Of a stretch of DNA of 64,000 bases, positions 24,825-33,982 are shown in pieces. Where the stretch lies: assembly GCA_049889695.1 (NCBI GenBank), contig JBMHCX010000014.1:8786-72785 (forward strand). The letters are read 5' to 3'. Within the stretch, counting starts at the first letter, position 1; each line of letters begins with the position of its first letter. The DNA is from WTJH01 sp049889695. Its GTDB lineage: Bacteria; Bacteroidota; Bacteroidia; Flavobacteriales; Flavobacteriaceae. Under the pieces are notes generated by a model, which was not told the DNA's origin, did no database searches, and saw only the letters and a list, made by a program, of their open reading frames with translations. The translations under genes were made by a program, and so were the position numbers.

Positions 24825-26645
24825 ATGAACAGTTTTAAACGCATATTAATCTATGCCCTCCCCTACAAAGGCTATGCTTTTTTAAACATCGGGTTTAATA
24901 TCCTTTACGCTTTGTTTAGCGCTCTGGCTTTTGTTTCATTTATTCCCATGCTAAAAGTCTTATTTGGGGAAACTGAAACAGCACCAACAAAACCGATTTA
25001 CAAGGGTGTTGGGGACCTTAAAACTTATTTACAAGATTGGATGAATTATGAAGTAAGTACCCGATCTGCCGATGCTCCAGAACAGACCTTGGTCGCGGTA
25101 ATTCTCTTGGTACTCGCCTTGTTTTTCCTCAAGAACTTGTTTAATTATTTAGCTTTATTTTTTATCACCTTTTTCAGAAACGGACTGCTTAAAGATTTGC
25201 GCAATACCCTGTATCAGAAAATCTTAAGCCTTCCCATTGCCTACTTCACAGAACAGAGAAAAGGAGATTTAATGGCGCGAATGTCGGCTGATGTCTATGA
25301 AATACAGACCTCATTTTTATCGATACTCGTATTACTTATTCGTGAGCCTTTGACCATCATTTTTACTTTGATGTTGATGTTCAGTTTTAGTGTTCAACTG
25401 ACTTTATTTGTACTGATATTTATCCCTATCGCTGGATTCATCATTTCTCTGATTGGGAAAAATCTAAAGAAGCAATCCAGTTTGGTACAGCAAGAACAGG
25501 CGGATATGTTATCCCTGATCGATGAGACCGTAAACGGTCAAAAGGTCATCAAAAACTTTAATGCAGGAACCCTTTTTCACCAACGATTTAAGGCAACTAC
25601 CCAATCCTTTTTTCACTTGTCGAATCATCTGATAAACCGTCAAAATTTGGGTAGCCCGATCAGTGAATTTTTGGGGATAGGGGTCATTGGAGTACTCCTT
25701 TGGTTCGGTGGACGGATGGTACTCTTGGAAGGTGCTCTTTCCGGAACGAGTTTTATTGTTTATATGGGTCTTGCTTATAACATCCTTACCCCCGCTAAGG
25801 GGATTAGCAAAGCCACCTACAGCATCCGCAAAGGAAATGCAGCGGCAGAGCGTCTATTGGAAATTCTCGATACTCCCGATCAGATTGAAGACGCCAAAGA
25901 CGCTGTAGTGCTGGAGAAATTCAACCAACAGGTCTCATTTGAGAATATTCGCTTTTCTTTCGAGGACAAGCCTGTTATTCAAGATTTGAGTTTAGACATC
26001 CCCAAAGGAGCCATGGTTGCTTTGGTTGGGCAGTCCGGAAGTGGAAAAACCACACTGGCCAATTTGCTCAATCGATTTTATGATGTCGATGCGGGAGACA
26101 TTACTATCGATGGAGTTTCCATTACCCGATTAAAGAAAAAAAGTTTATATGCCCATATCGGGATGGTGACACAAGAGTCCATATTATTCAATGCCTCTGT
26201 TGCTGATAATCTTCGGGTTGGGAAAGCGGATGCCTCCTTGGCTGAAATGACTGAAGCCGCCCAGATTGCCAATGCCATGGAATTCATTGAAAAACTACCG
26301 CAAGGTTTTGACACCCCAATAGGTGAAGGAGGAAGTAAACTTTCAGGAGGACAAAAACAACGTTTAAGCATTGCGCGCGCAGTTCTCAAAAATCCTGATA
26401 TCCTCATTTTAGATGAGGCCACCTCTGCCCTAGACACGGCTTCTGAGAAATTAGTCCAAGAAGCCCTGGAAAAACTTATGCAGGAAAGAACCTCTCTGGT
26501 GATAGCCCACCGTTTGTCTACTGTTCAAAAAGCAGATAAAATTGTAGTGCTCCACGAAGGGAAAATAGTAGAGCAAGGAACTCATCAAGAACTGATTGCA
26601 TTAAACCAGCGCTACACTCAGCTAGTACAATTACAACAGCTCTAA
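24825..26645 (+). CDS. MsbA-like ABC exporter (fused permease and ATPase)
   Basis: This 606-residue half-transporter acts as a homodimer. An N-terminal six-helix ABC exporter domain (about 1-340) contains a large periplasmic loop after helix 1-2 ('GETETAPTKPIYKGVGDLKTYLQDW'), longer than in E. coli MsbA and typical of Bacteroidota members. The ATPase domain (about 365-606) has Walker A 'GQSGSGKTT' (about 402-410), the signature 'LSGGQKQRLSIARA' (about 506-519), Walker B 'ILILDEATSALD' and H-loop 'IAHRLST'. The likely substrate is lipid A-core or another glycolipid, inferred from family and from the glycosyltransferase/mutase neighbours. Its stop shares one base with the next start (TAATG). 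Confidence 0.92.
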   Translation: MNSFKRILIYALPYKGYAFLNIGFNILYALFSALAFVSFIPMLKVLFGETETAPTKPIYKGVGDLKTYLQDWMNYEVSTRSADAPEQTLVAVILLVLALFFLKNLFNYLALFFITFFRNGLLKDLRNTLYQKILSLPIAYFTEQRKGDLMARMSADVYEIQTSFLSILVLLIREPLTIIFTLMLMFSFSVQLTLFVLIFIPIAGFIISLIGKNLKKQSSLVQQEQADMLSLIDETVNGQKVIKNFNAGTLFHQRFKATTQSFFHLSNHLINRQNLGSPISEFLGIGVIGVLLWFGGRMVLLEGALSGTSFIVYMGLAYNILTPAKGISKATYSIRKGNAAAERLLEILDTPDQIEDAKDAVVLEKFNQQVSFENIRFSFEDKPVIQDLSLDIPKGAMVALVGQSGSGKTTLANLLNRFYDVDAGDITIDGVSITRLKKKSLYAHIGMVTQESILFNASVADNLRVGKADASLAEMTEAAQIANAMEFIEKLPQGFDTPIGEGGSKLSGGQKQRLSIARAVLKNPDILILDEATSALDTASEKLVQEALEKLMQERTSLVIAHRLSTVQKADKIVVLHEGKIVEQGTHQELIALNQRYTQLVQLQQL

Positions 26646-27862
26646 TGAAATCGGAAAATATTCGGCTCTTCCCCAATATGCTGCCGGGACTTTTTCAGGC
26701 CGTAAACGAGGTCCTTTCTTCTTCCACTGCTCCTGCAATTGTTCTGAAAAGTTGCTTTAAGCATCATCCAAACTGGGGATCTCGAGATAGAAAGCTGGTC
26801 GGACAACTTTTCTATGATTGGATTCGATGGTGGCGACTCTATCAATATTGCTGTAAGGGATCTCTCGAAAATCCTGTAAAGGATCCTTTGCTTCTTGTGA
26901 AAGCGTGGAGTGTTCATAAAGACCTAAATCTCCCTTCTTGGATAAGTATAACAGAGGAGGAAAAGGATTTTATTCACCAACGACTGATGGATGCTCAGGA
27001 AAAAAGGGTACTTCAATATTCTATCCCAGATTGGTTAGATGAACTCGGAAGCGCAGAGTACTCAACAGACGTTTGGGAAGAGCAGTTAAATGCCTTAAAT
27101 CAGACCGCTAGACTTGTTCTACGAGTCAACTTAGAACGCAGCCAACCGGAAAAATTGGCCGACTATTTGGAGAAAGAATTTCAAACAGCGGTAACTATTT
27201 TAAATCAGGAGGCCCTTGCCATTTCAAAACACATCAAAATTGAAAACACCGAGGCCTATCGTAAGGGATGGTTTGAGATTCAGGACTTTAATTCTCAACA
27301 AGTCGCTCATTGGTTAGCCCCAAAAGTGGGTGAAACTATTTTAGACGCTTGTGCTGGGGCTGGAGGGAAAACGCTCCACTTGGCGCAACTGATGCAAAAC
27401 ACCGGGCAAATCATTGCGGAAGACCTATTTCCCAATAAACTGAAAGAACTTCAAAAGCGAGCGAAAAGAAACGGTGTTAGAATTATTGATACTCAACCCT
27501 CCAATAAAAAGAAAAACGCAGATTTGGTTTTCGACCGGATCCTGATCGATGCTCCGTGTACAGGGATGGGTGTGCTGCGGAGAAACCCGGGAGCAAAATG
27601 GCAAATGGGGGTTAAACGACTTCAAAAAATAACAGCTCTCCAACAAGCATTACTCCAAGAAAATGCGCCCCGTGTCCGACCAAAAGGGGTATTACTCTAC
27701 GTGACCTGTTCCCTGCTAGCTGAAGAAAACCAAAAACAAACCCAAAGATTTTTGGAAAGTCCAGCAGGCCAGTCCTTTCAATTGGATCAAGAATTTTCCC
27801 TTCTTCCTTCCCCTTCAGGTTTTGATGGGTTCTATGGTGCACGTTTTATTCGAACAGTATAG
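26645..27862 (+). CDS. RsmB/NOP-family rRNA cytosine-C5 methyltransferase
   Basis: This 405-residue SAM-dependent methyltransferase has an N-terminal RsmB-like helical region of about 130 residues, then the catalytic domain: SAM motif 'ILDACAGAGGKTLHLAQLM' (about 230-248), motif IV 'IDAPCTGMGVLRRNPGAKW' and motif VI 'VTCSLLAEENQKQ'. The two Cys (P-C-T-G and T-C-S) are the release and nucleophile cysteines of the m5C family. The target is most likely C967-type position of 16S rRNA, but flavobacterial members are not uniformly RsmB orthologues. It is coupled to the exporter gene by a TAATG overlap. It ends 87 bases before purL, which has its own -7 box. Confidence 0.9.
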   Translation: MKSENIRLFPNMLPGLFQAVNEVLSSSTAPAIVLKSCFKHHPNWGSRDRKLVGQLFYDWIRWWRLYQYCCKGSLENPVKDPLLLVKAWSVHKDLNLPSWISITEEEKDFIHQRLMDAQEKRVLQYSIPDWLDELGSAEYSTDVWEEQLNALNQTARLVLRVNLERSQPEKLADYLEKEFQTAVTILNQEALAISKHIKIENTEAYRKGWFEIQDFNSQQVAHWLAPKVGETILDACAGAGGKTLHLAQLMQNTGQIIAEDLFPNKLKELQKRAKRNGVRIIDTQPSNKKKNADLVFDRILIDAPCTGMGVLRRNPGAKWQMGVKRLQKITALQQALLQENAPRVRPKGVLLYVTCSLLAEENQKQTQRFLESPAGQSFQLDQEFSLLPSPSGFDGFYGARFIRTV

Positions 27863-27923
27863 GTTGTTTAAAACTTGTGGAGCCTACTCCTCCTTTTAGG
27901 CTTTCCCTCCCATTGAAAAATGG

Positions 27924-27931
27924 TATTTTTG
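27924..27931 (+). promoter_or_regulatory. Candidate -7 box for purL
   Basis: TATTTTTG is an exact TAnnTTTG match 18 bases before ATG 27950. It would fall inside the coding region if the upstream in-frame ATG at 27920 were used, which favours the shorter start. No -33 element was recognised. Confidence 0.45.
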
Positions 27932-27949
27932 TGCTTTCTAAATACGCCT

Positions 27950-30900
27950 ATGGTTTATTTTTTTGGCACATCGAGTAAACGGATTGTTGCGGTAAGCAGC
28001 ACCCATGAATTTTCAGCAGATACTTTTCAAAAATTAGAATGGCTATTGGAAGCCTCTCAGCTGAATGAAAAGGATATTCCTCAGCAAACCTACGTTGGTC
28101 CTCGAGCAAGTATGCTAACGCCTTGGAGCACCAATGCCGTAGAAATCACCCAAAACATGGGGGTCGAAGGGATCGATCGTATGGAAGAGTTTTTCTTGTT
28201 GGAAGAGGGTGTCATTTTTGACCCCATGGTACACGAGAAATTTGAGGGACTCCATCAACATATTTTTGATATTGATCGAACACCAGAATCCGTTCTGTTG
28301 ATCAACGACATTACGCAGTACAATGAAGAACAAGGTTTGGCCTTGAGCTCAGACGAAATAGCGTATTTAGAAGGACTTTCCCAAAAATTAGGACGACTGT
28401 TAACAGACTCTGAAGTTTTTGGTTTTTCACAGGTTAATTCAGAGCATTGCCGACACAAGATTTTTAATGGGACCTTTGAGATCGACGGCCAAAAAGAAGA
28501 GAAGAGCTTATTTCAATGGATCAAGGCAACCTCCCAAGCAAATGATCACAATTTAGTTTCTGCCTACAAAGACAATGTTGCCTTTATTAGTGGTCCTGAA
28601 ATCGAGCAGTTTGCTCCGAGCGATCCGACACAGCCCAGTGCATACACCACTAGAGAACACAGTAGTGTTATTTCACTCAAGGCAGAAACCCATAATTTTC
28701 CGACGACAGTAGAACCTTTTAGCGGAGCTGCAACAGGTTCAGGAGGAGAAATCAGAGACCGACTCGCCGGAGGGCAGGGCTCCCTCCCTTTAGCCGGTAC
28801 GGCTGTGTATATGACGCCTTACCCCCGACTCAATCAGCAAGCGCATTTCCCAGAACACCAAGAGCATCCTTGGCTATATCAGCGTCCTTTAGACATCCTG
28901 ATTAAGGCCTCTAATGGAGCTTCTGATTTTGGAAACAAGTTTGGACAACCCCTGATTGCTGGCTCCTTACTCACTTTTGAACATCAAGAATCGGATCGCC
29001 GATGGGGTTACGATAAAACCATAATGCTCGCGGGTGGAATTGGATATACGCACACCCAGCAGGCACAAAAAAAATCTGTTCGAGCTGGCGACCTTATCGT
29101 TATTCTCGGTGGGGACAATTACCGCATCGGGATGGGAGGCGCAGCTGTTTCATCGGCAGATACAGGGAACTTCGAAAGTCGAATAGAGCTCAATGCCGTT
29201 CAACGTTCGAATCCAGAAATGCAAAAACGGGTGGCCAATACCGTTCGAGCACTAGTCGAAAAAACGGACAACCCTATACGTTCCATCCACGATCACGGAG
29301 CCGGAGGGCATCTGAACTGCCTGTCAGAATTAGTGGAAGAAAGCGGAGGGAAAATACATTTAGATAAACTTCCTGTTGGAGACCCTACCCTCTCCGCTAA
29401 AGAAATTATGGGGAACGAATCCCAGGAGCGAATGGGGCTTGTCATCGCCCCAGAAGACCTGCCCGTCCTCGAACAAATAGCGGCCCGAGAAAGAAGTCCA
29501 TTGTTTGTGGTGGGGGAAGTCACTGCGGATGAAAGATTCGTGGTCGCCTCTGAAAAAAACCAGCAAAAACCGATCGATTTAGACCTGAATGATTTCTTTG
29601 GGAACCCTCCTAAAATGCTGATGTCAGATCAGCAATCAGCAGTGGCTTTCGAAGCAATTACAACCCATGACATCGATCTTAAGAATTCACTATCACAGGT
29701 ATTTAGCCTAGAAAGTGTCGGAGCTAAAGATTGGTTGACGAATAAGGTAGACAGATGTGTTACCGGACGAGTAGCACAACAACAAACAGTCGGTGAAATT
29801 CAACTCCCTTTGAGCAACTTCGGGATGATGGCACTCGACTACAAAGGGCACAATGCTATTGCGACCAGTATTGGTCATGCCCCCGTTGTTGGACTTATCA
29901 ATCCACAAAGGGCAAGTGAAATGGCTATTGCTCGTTCGCTCACCAATATAATGTTTGCCCCTCTGGAGAAAGGTTTGGCCGGTGTTTCTCTGTCGGCCAA
30001 TTGGATGTGGGCCTGTAACAATCCCGGGGAGGATGCACGCCTATATACTGCTGTAAAAGCTTGTGCCGAATATGCTATTGCGCTGGGAATCAATATCCCC
30101 ACAGGGAAAGATTCCCTTTCCATGAAACAAAAGTATGCGAATTTTGAAGTACAAGCCCCAGGGACTGTAATCATTTCGGCCGCTGCACATGTCCATCGAT
30201 TACAACAAAAAGTCACACCGGTTATCGATCCAGATGGTGGGGACTTATACTACATCAATTTATCCAATAATGATTTTGCCTTAGGCGGAAGTGCATTGGG
30301 GCAAACCCTCAATAAAGTAGGACAGAAAGCACCCGAAATAGCTGAAGCTAGTTATGTCAAAAAGGTCTTTAATTGGGTTCAAGAGCAAATTTTGTCCAAT
30401 CATATTACAGCAGGGCATGATGTTGCTGCCGGAGGTCTGATTACGAGTCTGATGGAAATGAGCTTCGCAACTTCCAAAGGTGGATGGGAATTAGATCTGA
30501 GCCAACTGGGAGGAGAAAATTTTATTCAGCTAGCATTTTCAGAAGCCTGTGGTATCATTCTTCAAAGCTCAGCTCCTCTCGATCAGTGGGCGACAGCCAA
30601 AAATATTTCGTGTCAACGCTTAGGAAAGGTAAACGCTAGCGGACAACTAAAACTGAGTTATAAAGGAGAAAGCCACACATGGCAAATGACGGATCTTCGC
30701 GACCAATGGTTTTACACGTCTACTCGCTTGGAAAAACATCAAACTCCTACCGACTTAGCCGAAGAGCGATTCCAAAATTTCAAACATCAACCCCTGCAAT
30801 TTAAGTTTCCGCAAGCATTCAACGGAAAGCTTAACACTGCCGGGCAAGGTCGTAAAATTAAAGCAGGAGTATTGCGGGAAAAAGGAAGTAATTCTGAACG

Positions 30901-31603
30901 TGAGATGGCCTATGCCCTTCATCTATGCGGCTTTGAAGTGATTGATATTCACATGACTGATCTGATCAGCGGAAGAACACAGCTCGAAGATATTCAGTTT
31001 TTAGCCGCCGTCGGAGGATTTTCCAACTCCGATGTTCTAGGATCTGCCAAAGGATGGGCAGGAGCAATACGCTATAATCCAAAAGCTAAGGAAGCACTAG
31101 ACAAATTCTTTAGCCGATCAGATACGCTTTCCTTAGGCGTTTGTAATGGATGTCAGTTATTTGTGGAACTCAATGTTCTTTATCCTGAAGCACAACACCC
31201 CCCTCGAATGGCCCACAACGAAAGTGGAAAATTTGAATGTCATTTCACGGGCGTCCAAATACATCCTTCTCCATCTATTATGCTGAAACCTCTGGAAGGT
31301 TCAACACTAGGGATCTGGGCAGCACATGGTGAAGGAAAATTTGAATTGGGCGAAAATGCTGAAAACTTCATTATCCCAAGTACCTATCAGTACGATTCCT
31401 ATCCTGGAAACCCGAACGGATCGGATGCAAATGCCGCCATGCTCTGCAGTGCAGATGGTCGTCATTTAGTGATGATGCCGCACTTGGAACGCGCGACTTT
31501 CCCTTGGAATTGGGCCCACTACCCTACTGATCGAAAAACAGATGAAGTAAGCCCTTGGCTGTTGGCATTTAAAGCCGCCTTCGAATGGCTTAAGGAACAT
31601 TAA
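27950..31603 (+). CDS. purL: Phosphoribosylformylglycinamidine synthase, single-chain large type
   Basis: This enzyme performs the fourth step of purine synthesis (FGAR to FGAM, using glutamine and ATP). At 1,217 residues it is the fused large form, combining the PurL synthetase with a C-terminal PurQ-like glutaminase. Visible parts are the FGAM synthase domain with 'EHCRHKIFNG' and 'ETHNFPTTVEPFSGAATGSGGEIRDR', a pseudo-repeat AIRS half with 'TGKDSLSMKQKY' and 'AGHDVAAGGLITSLMEM', and the class I glutaminase with the nucleophile Cys in 'LGVCNGCQLF' and the His/Glu pair starting 'AHGEGKFEL'. I start at ATG 27950 (M-V-Y-F-F-G), where family members begin; ATG 27920 would add ten residues over the -7 box. 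Confidence 0.97.
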   Translation: MVYFFGTSSKRIVAVSSTHEFSADTFQKLEWLLEASQLNEKDIPQQTYVGPRASMLTPWSTNAVEITQNMGVEGIDRMEEFFLLEEGVIFDPMVHEKFEGLHQHIFDIDRTPESVLLINDITQYNEEQGLALSSDEIAYLEGLSQKLGRLLTDSEVFGFSQVNSEHCRHKIFNGTFEIDGQKEEKSLFQWIKATSQANDHNLVSAYKDNVAFISGPEIEQFAPSDPTQPSAYTTREHSSVISLKAETHNFPTTVEPFSGAATGSGGEIRDRLAGGQGSLPLAGTAVYMTPYPRLNQQAHFPEHQEHPWLYQRPLDILIKASNGASDFGNKFGQPLIAGSLLTFEHQESDRRWGYDKTIMLAGGIGYTHTQQAQKKSVRAGDLIVILGGDNYRIGMGGAAVSSADTGNFESRIELNAVQRSNPEMQKRVANTVRALVEKTDNPIRSIHDHGAGGHLNCLSELVEESGGKIHLDKLPVGDPTLSAKEIMGNESQERMGLVIAPEDLPVLEQIAARERSPLFVVGEVTADERFVVASEKNQQKPIDLDLNDFFGNPPKMLMSDQQSAVAFEAITTHDIDLKNSLSQVFSLESVGAKDWLTNKVDRCVTGRVAQQQTVGEIQLPLSNFGMMALDYKGHNAIATSIGHAPVVGLINPQRASEMAIARSLTNIMFAPLEKGLAGVSLSANWMWACNNPGEDARLYTAVKACAEYAIALGINIPTGKDSLSMKQKYANFEVQAPGTVIISAAAHVHRLQQKVTPVIDPDGGDLYYINLSNNDFALGGSALGQTLNKVGQKAPEIAEASYVKKVFNWVQEQILSNHITAGHDVAAGGLITSLMEMSFATSKGGWELDLSQLGGENFIQLAFSEACGIILQSSAPLDQWATAKNISCQRLGKVNASGQLKLSYKGESHTWQMTDLRDQWFYTSTRLEKHQTPTDLAEERFQNFKHQPLQFKFPQAFNGKLNTAGQGRKIKAGVLREKGSNSEREMAYALHLCGFEVIDIHMTDLISGRTQLEDIQFLAAVGGFSNSDVLGSAKGWAGAIRYNPKAKEALDKFFSRSDTLSLGVCNGCQLFVELNVLYPEAQHPPRMAHNESGKFECHFTGVQIHPSPSIMLKPLEGSTLGIWAAHGEGKFELGENAENFIIPSTYQYDSYPGNPNGSDANAAMLCSADGRHLVMMPHLERATFPWNWAHYPTDRKTDEVSPWLLAFKAAFEWLKEH

Positions 31604-31657
31604 ACAAAAGGTTTATAATTTCTTAAAATTTGCTATTTTGCGTGAAACACTGTTTTT

Positions 31658-33430
31658 ATGCCAATAGCAATATTACCTGATTTGTTGGACCATCATCTCC
31701 AACACACCCCACTCGACGGATGTCTGAATATGAAAGTGAACGGTCAGTGGGTAAAGACTTCTTCAGAAGAATACAATACCAAAGTACAGGCCATGAGTCG
31801 TGCTTTGTTAAATCTTGGAATAAAAAAAGGCGATAAAGTTGCGCTCATATCCACTAATAATCGCACAGAATGGTGTATCACCGATATGGGGTTACAACAA
31901 ATAGGAGCGGTGAATGTTCCCATATATCCGACCATTTCAGCTCAAGATTATGCTTATATACTAAACCATTCAGAGAGTCAAATCTGTTTTGTTTCAGATG
32001 CCGATATATTAGCAAAAATCAATGAGGTTCGCGCAGAAGTACCAAGCCTTAAAGAGATCTACTCATTTGACGAGATCAATGATTGTGCTTCATGGACATC
32101 TCTAGTTGATTCCGGGATGTCGGCCGAGAATCAAGCAGATGTTTTAGCAGCAAAAGCAAGCGTTGTGCCGGAAGACTTGGCGACTATCATTTATACCTCA
32201 GGAACAACTGGTACTCCGAAAGGGGTCATGCTCAGCCATAGCAATATTGTTTCAAATATTTTGTCGAGTGCCAAACGTCTACCCCTTACCATAGGACAGT
32301 CGTCTGCTTTGAGTTTCCTGCCTGTTTGCCACATTTTTGAACGTGTAATCCTCTATTTATATTTGTATAGTGGGGTTCGCGTCTACTTTGCGGAGTCCTT
32401 AGAAACCATAGGCGATAATCTTAAAGAAGTGAAGCCCAATGTAATGACAGCAGTACCTCGACTTCTAGAAAAAGTTTACGACAAAATTTATGCAAAGGGA
32501 GAAGAGTTAAGCGGAATAAAACAAAAACTATTCTATTGGGCAGTAGATGTTGGCTTAGCATTTGAGCCCTATGGGAAAAATGGATTTGTATACAATTTAA
32601 AGCATGCCATCGCCAAAAAATTAGTGCTCTCTAAATGGAAAGAAGGCTTAGGGGGCAACTTAGATTTAATTTGCTCTGGTAGTGCAGCACTACAACCGCG
32701 TTTGGCACGTGTATTCACAGCTGCTGGAATAACCTTAGTGGAGGGCTATGGCCTAACAGAAACATCCCCAGTCATTTCAGTGAATGATATGCGCGGTGGG
32801 AAATTCAAAATCGGAAGTGTCGGAAAAGTAATTGATGGAGTCGAAGTTAAAATTGCGGAAGATGGAGAAATTCTGTGTAAAGGCCCCAATGTGATGCAAG
32901 GCTACTACAAAGACCCCAAAAAAACAGAAGAAGTCATGACGGGCGAATATTTCCATACAGGCGATATCGGAACGGTCGATGCAGAAGGATTCCTAAAAAT
33001 TACAGATCGCAAAAAACAATTGTTTAAAACTTCTGGGGGAAAATATGTAGCACCACAGTTGCTCGAAAACGCCTTAAAACAATCGCTATTCGTGGAACAG
33101 ATTGTCGTAGTAGGAGAAGGTCGAAAAATGCCAGCTGCCATTATTCAGCCGAATTTTGAGTACTTGGCGCAATGGTATAAAGATCAGAACATAGACATCA
33201 ACAGTGAAGACTTAAATGCGATGTGTGCTTCTCCGGAGCTTTTAAAAGCTATTCAATCAGATATAGACCAACAGAATGTAAACTTTGGAAAATGGGAACA
33301 AGTGAAAAAATTCGAACTAGTTCCTGAAATCTGGAGTATCGATGGTGGGCAACTCACCCCGACCATGAAAGTCAAAAGAAACGTATTACTCAAACAATAC
33401 GAAAGCCTGATCGAAGAGATCTATTCCTAG
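31658..33430 (+). CDS. Long-chain fatty-acid--CoA ligase (AMP-forming)
   Basis: This 590-residue adenylate-forming enzyme activates free fatty acids to acyl-CoA. Motifs are the P-loop 'IIYTSGTTGTPKGVMLSH' (about 176-193), 'VEGYGLTETSPVIS' (A5, about 361-374), 'GEYFHTGDIGTVDAEGFLKITDRKKQLFKTSGGKYVAP' (A7-A8) and C-terminal 'PTMKVKRNVLLKQY' with the catalytic Lys. It resembles the FAA/ACSL type more than acetyl-CoA synthetase. No signal peptide is seen, so it is cytoplasmic or peripheral at the inner membrane. It precedes a MarR regulator and an acyl-CoA dehydrogenase on the same strand, which points to beta-oxidation. The palindromic operators lie downstream of it, not before it. Confidence 0.92.
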   Translation: MPIAILPDLLDHHLQHTPLDGCLNMKVNGQWVKTSSEEYNTKVQAMSRALLNLGIKKGDKVALISTNNRTEWCITDMGLQQIGAVNVPIYPTISAQDYAYILNHSESQICFVSDADILAKINEVRAEVPSLKEIYSFDEINDCASWTSLVDSGMSAENQADVLAAKASVVPEDLATIIYTSGTTGTPKGVMLSHSNIVSNILSSAKRLPLTIGQSSALSFLPVCHIFERVILYLYLYSGVRVYFAESLETIGDNLKEVKPNVMTAVPRLLEKVYDKIYAKGEELSGIKQKLFYWAVDVGLAFEPYGKNGFVYNLKHAIAKKLVLSKWKEGLGGNLDLICSGSAALQPRLARVFTAAGITLVEGYGLTETSPVISVNDMRGGKFKIGSVGKVIDGVEVKIAEDGEILCKGPNVMQGYYKDPKKTEEVMTGEYFHTGDIGTVDAEGFLKITDRKKQLFKTSGGKYVAPQLLENALKQSLFVEQIVVVGEGRKMPAAIIQPNFEYLAQWYKDQNIDINSEDLNAMCASPELLKAIQSDIDQQNVNFGKWEQVKKFELVPEIWSIDGGQLTPTMKVKRNVLLKQYESLIEEIYS

Positions 33431-33452
33431 ACGGTTGAAAAGAAAATTTACA

Positions 33453-33516
33453 ATGCATGCATAATTTTTTTGTGATTATTATGCATGCATAGTTTTTTTT
33501 TATATATTGCATGCAT
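33453..33516 (+). promoter_or_regulatory. Three-copy palindromic operator upstream of the MarR regulator
   Basis: The perfect palindrome ATGCATGCAT occurs at 33453-33462 and 33481-33490, and its core TGCATGCA again at 33508-33515, with centre-to-centre spacings of 28 and 26 bases. The third copy covers the first base of the marR start codon. A TAGTTTTT at 33490-33497, one mismatch from a -7 box, with TTTG at 33469-33472, would put the promoter across copy 2. This layout is what is expected for autorepression by the dimeric MarR protein encoded directly downstream. Confidence 0.78.
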
Positions 33517-33976
33517 GAAGAAGCAAACCTTTGATTCCGCGTTGCGATCTACTTGGCAGTCTGTCAGTAAAATGTACAACAAGGAAGCAGCCAAGTTCGA
33601 GTCGACCATGGCAACGGGTTTTGCACTTTTAAGTATCGATCCAGAGGGAACACCCGCAACAGCCTTAGGGCCAAAAATGGGAATGGAAGGCACTTCGCTT
33701 TCCAGACTATTAAAAGGGATGGAATCTCGCAGACTCATCGAACGACATCCAAATCCTGAAGATGGTAGAGGTGTACTTATTCACCTGACTGCTTTCGGAA
33801 AAGAAAAAAGAAACTATTCTAGGGAAGTCGTCCTTGCTTTTAACGAGCAGGTTACGGAACAATTAGACTCGACTAAAATCGAGCACTTCTACGAAGTCAT
33901 CAATTGTATCCGGGAATTAAGTGCAGATTTTGAATTAAACCTTGCCACCACAACATCTGAAAAAAAATTAAGCTAA
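33515..33976 (+). CDS. MarR family transcriptional regulator, probable regulator of fatty-acid degradation
   Basis: This 153-residue protein, starting at ATG 33515 (M-K-K-Q-T-F), has the MarR winged-helix layout: 'TGFALLSIDPEGTPATALGPKMGMEGTSLSRLLKGMESRRLIERHPNPEDGRGVLIHLTAFGKEKR', with the recognition helix in 'GMEGTSLSRLLKGMESRRLI' and the wing in 'NPEDGRGVLIHLT' (D-x-R conserved). Flanking helices form the dimer region. It is preceded by three ATGCATGCAT-type palindromes, so autoregulation is likely, and the acyl-CoA dehydrogenase follows after 6 bases, so both are co-regulated. The effector is probably an acyl-CoA, inferred from the neighbours only. An open frame back to 33485 overlaps the operators and is not used. 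Confidence 0.9.
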   Translation: MKKQTFDSALRSTWQSVSKMYNKEAAKFESTMATGFALLSIDPEGTPATALGPKMGMEGTSLSRLLKGMESRRLIERHPNPEDGRGVLIHLTAFGKEKRNYSREVVLAFNEQVTEQLDSTKIEHFYEVINCIRELSADFELNLATTTSEKKLS

Positions 33977-33982
33977 ACGACT

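Noticed and set aside
33453..33516. Three short repeats as a mini CRISPR array
   Set aside because: The units are 8-10-base palindromes with AT-rich spacers and no cas genes. An operator is the simpler reading.
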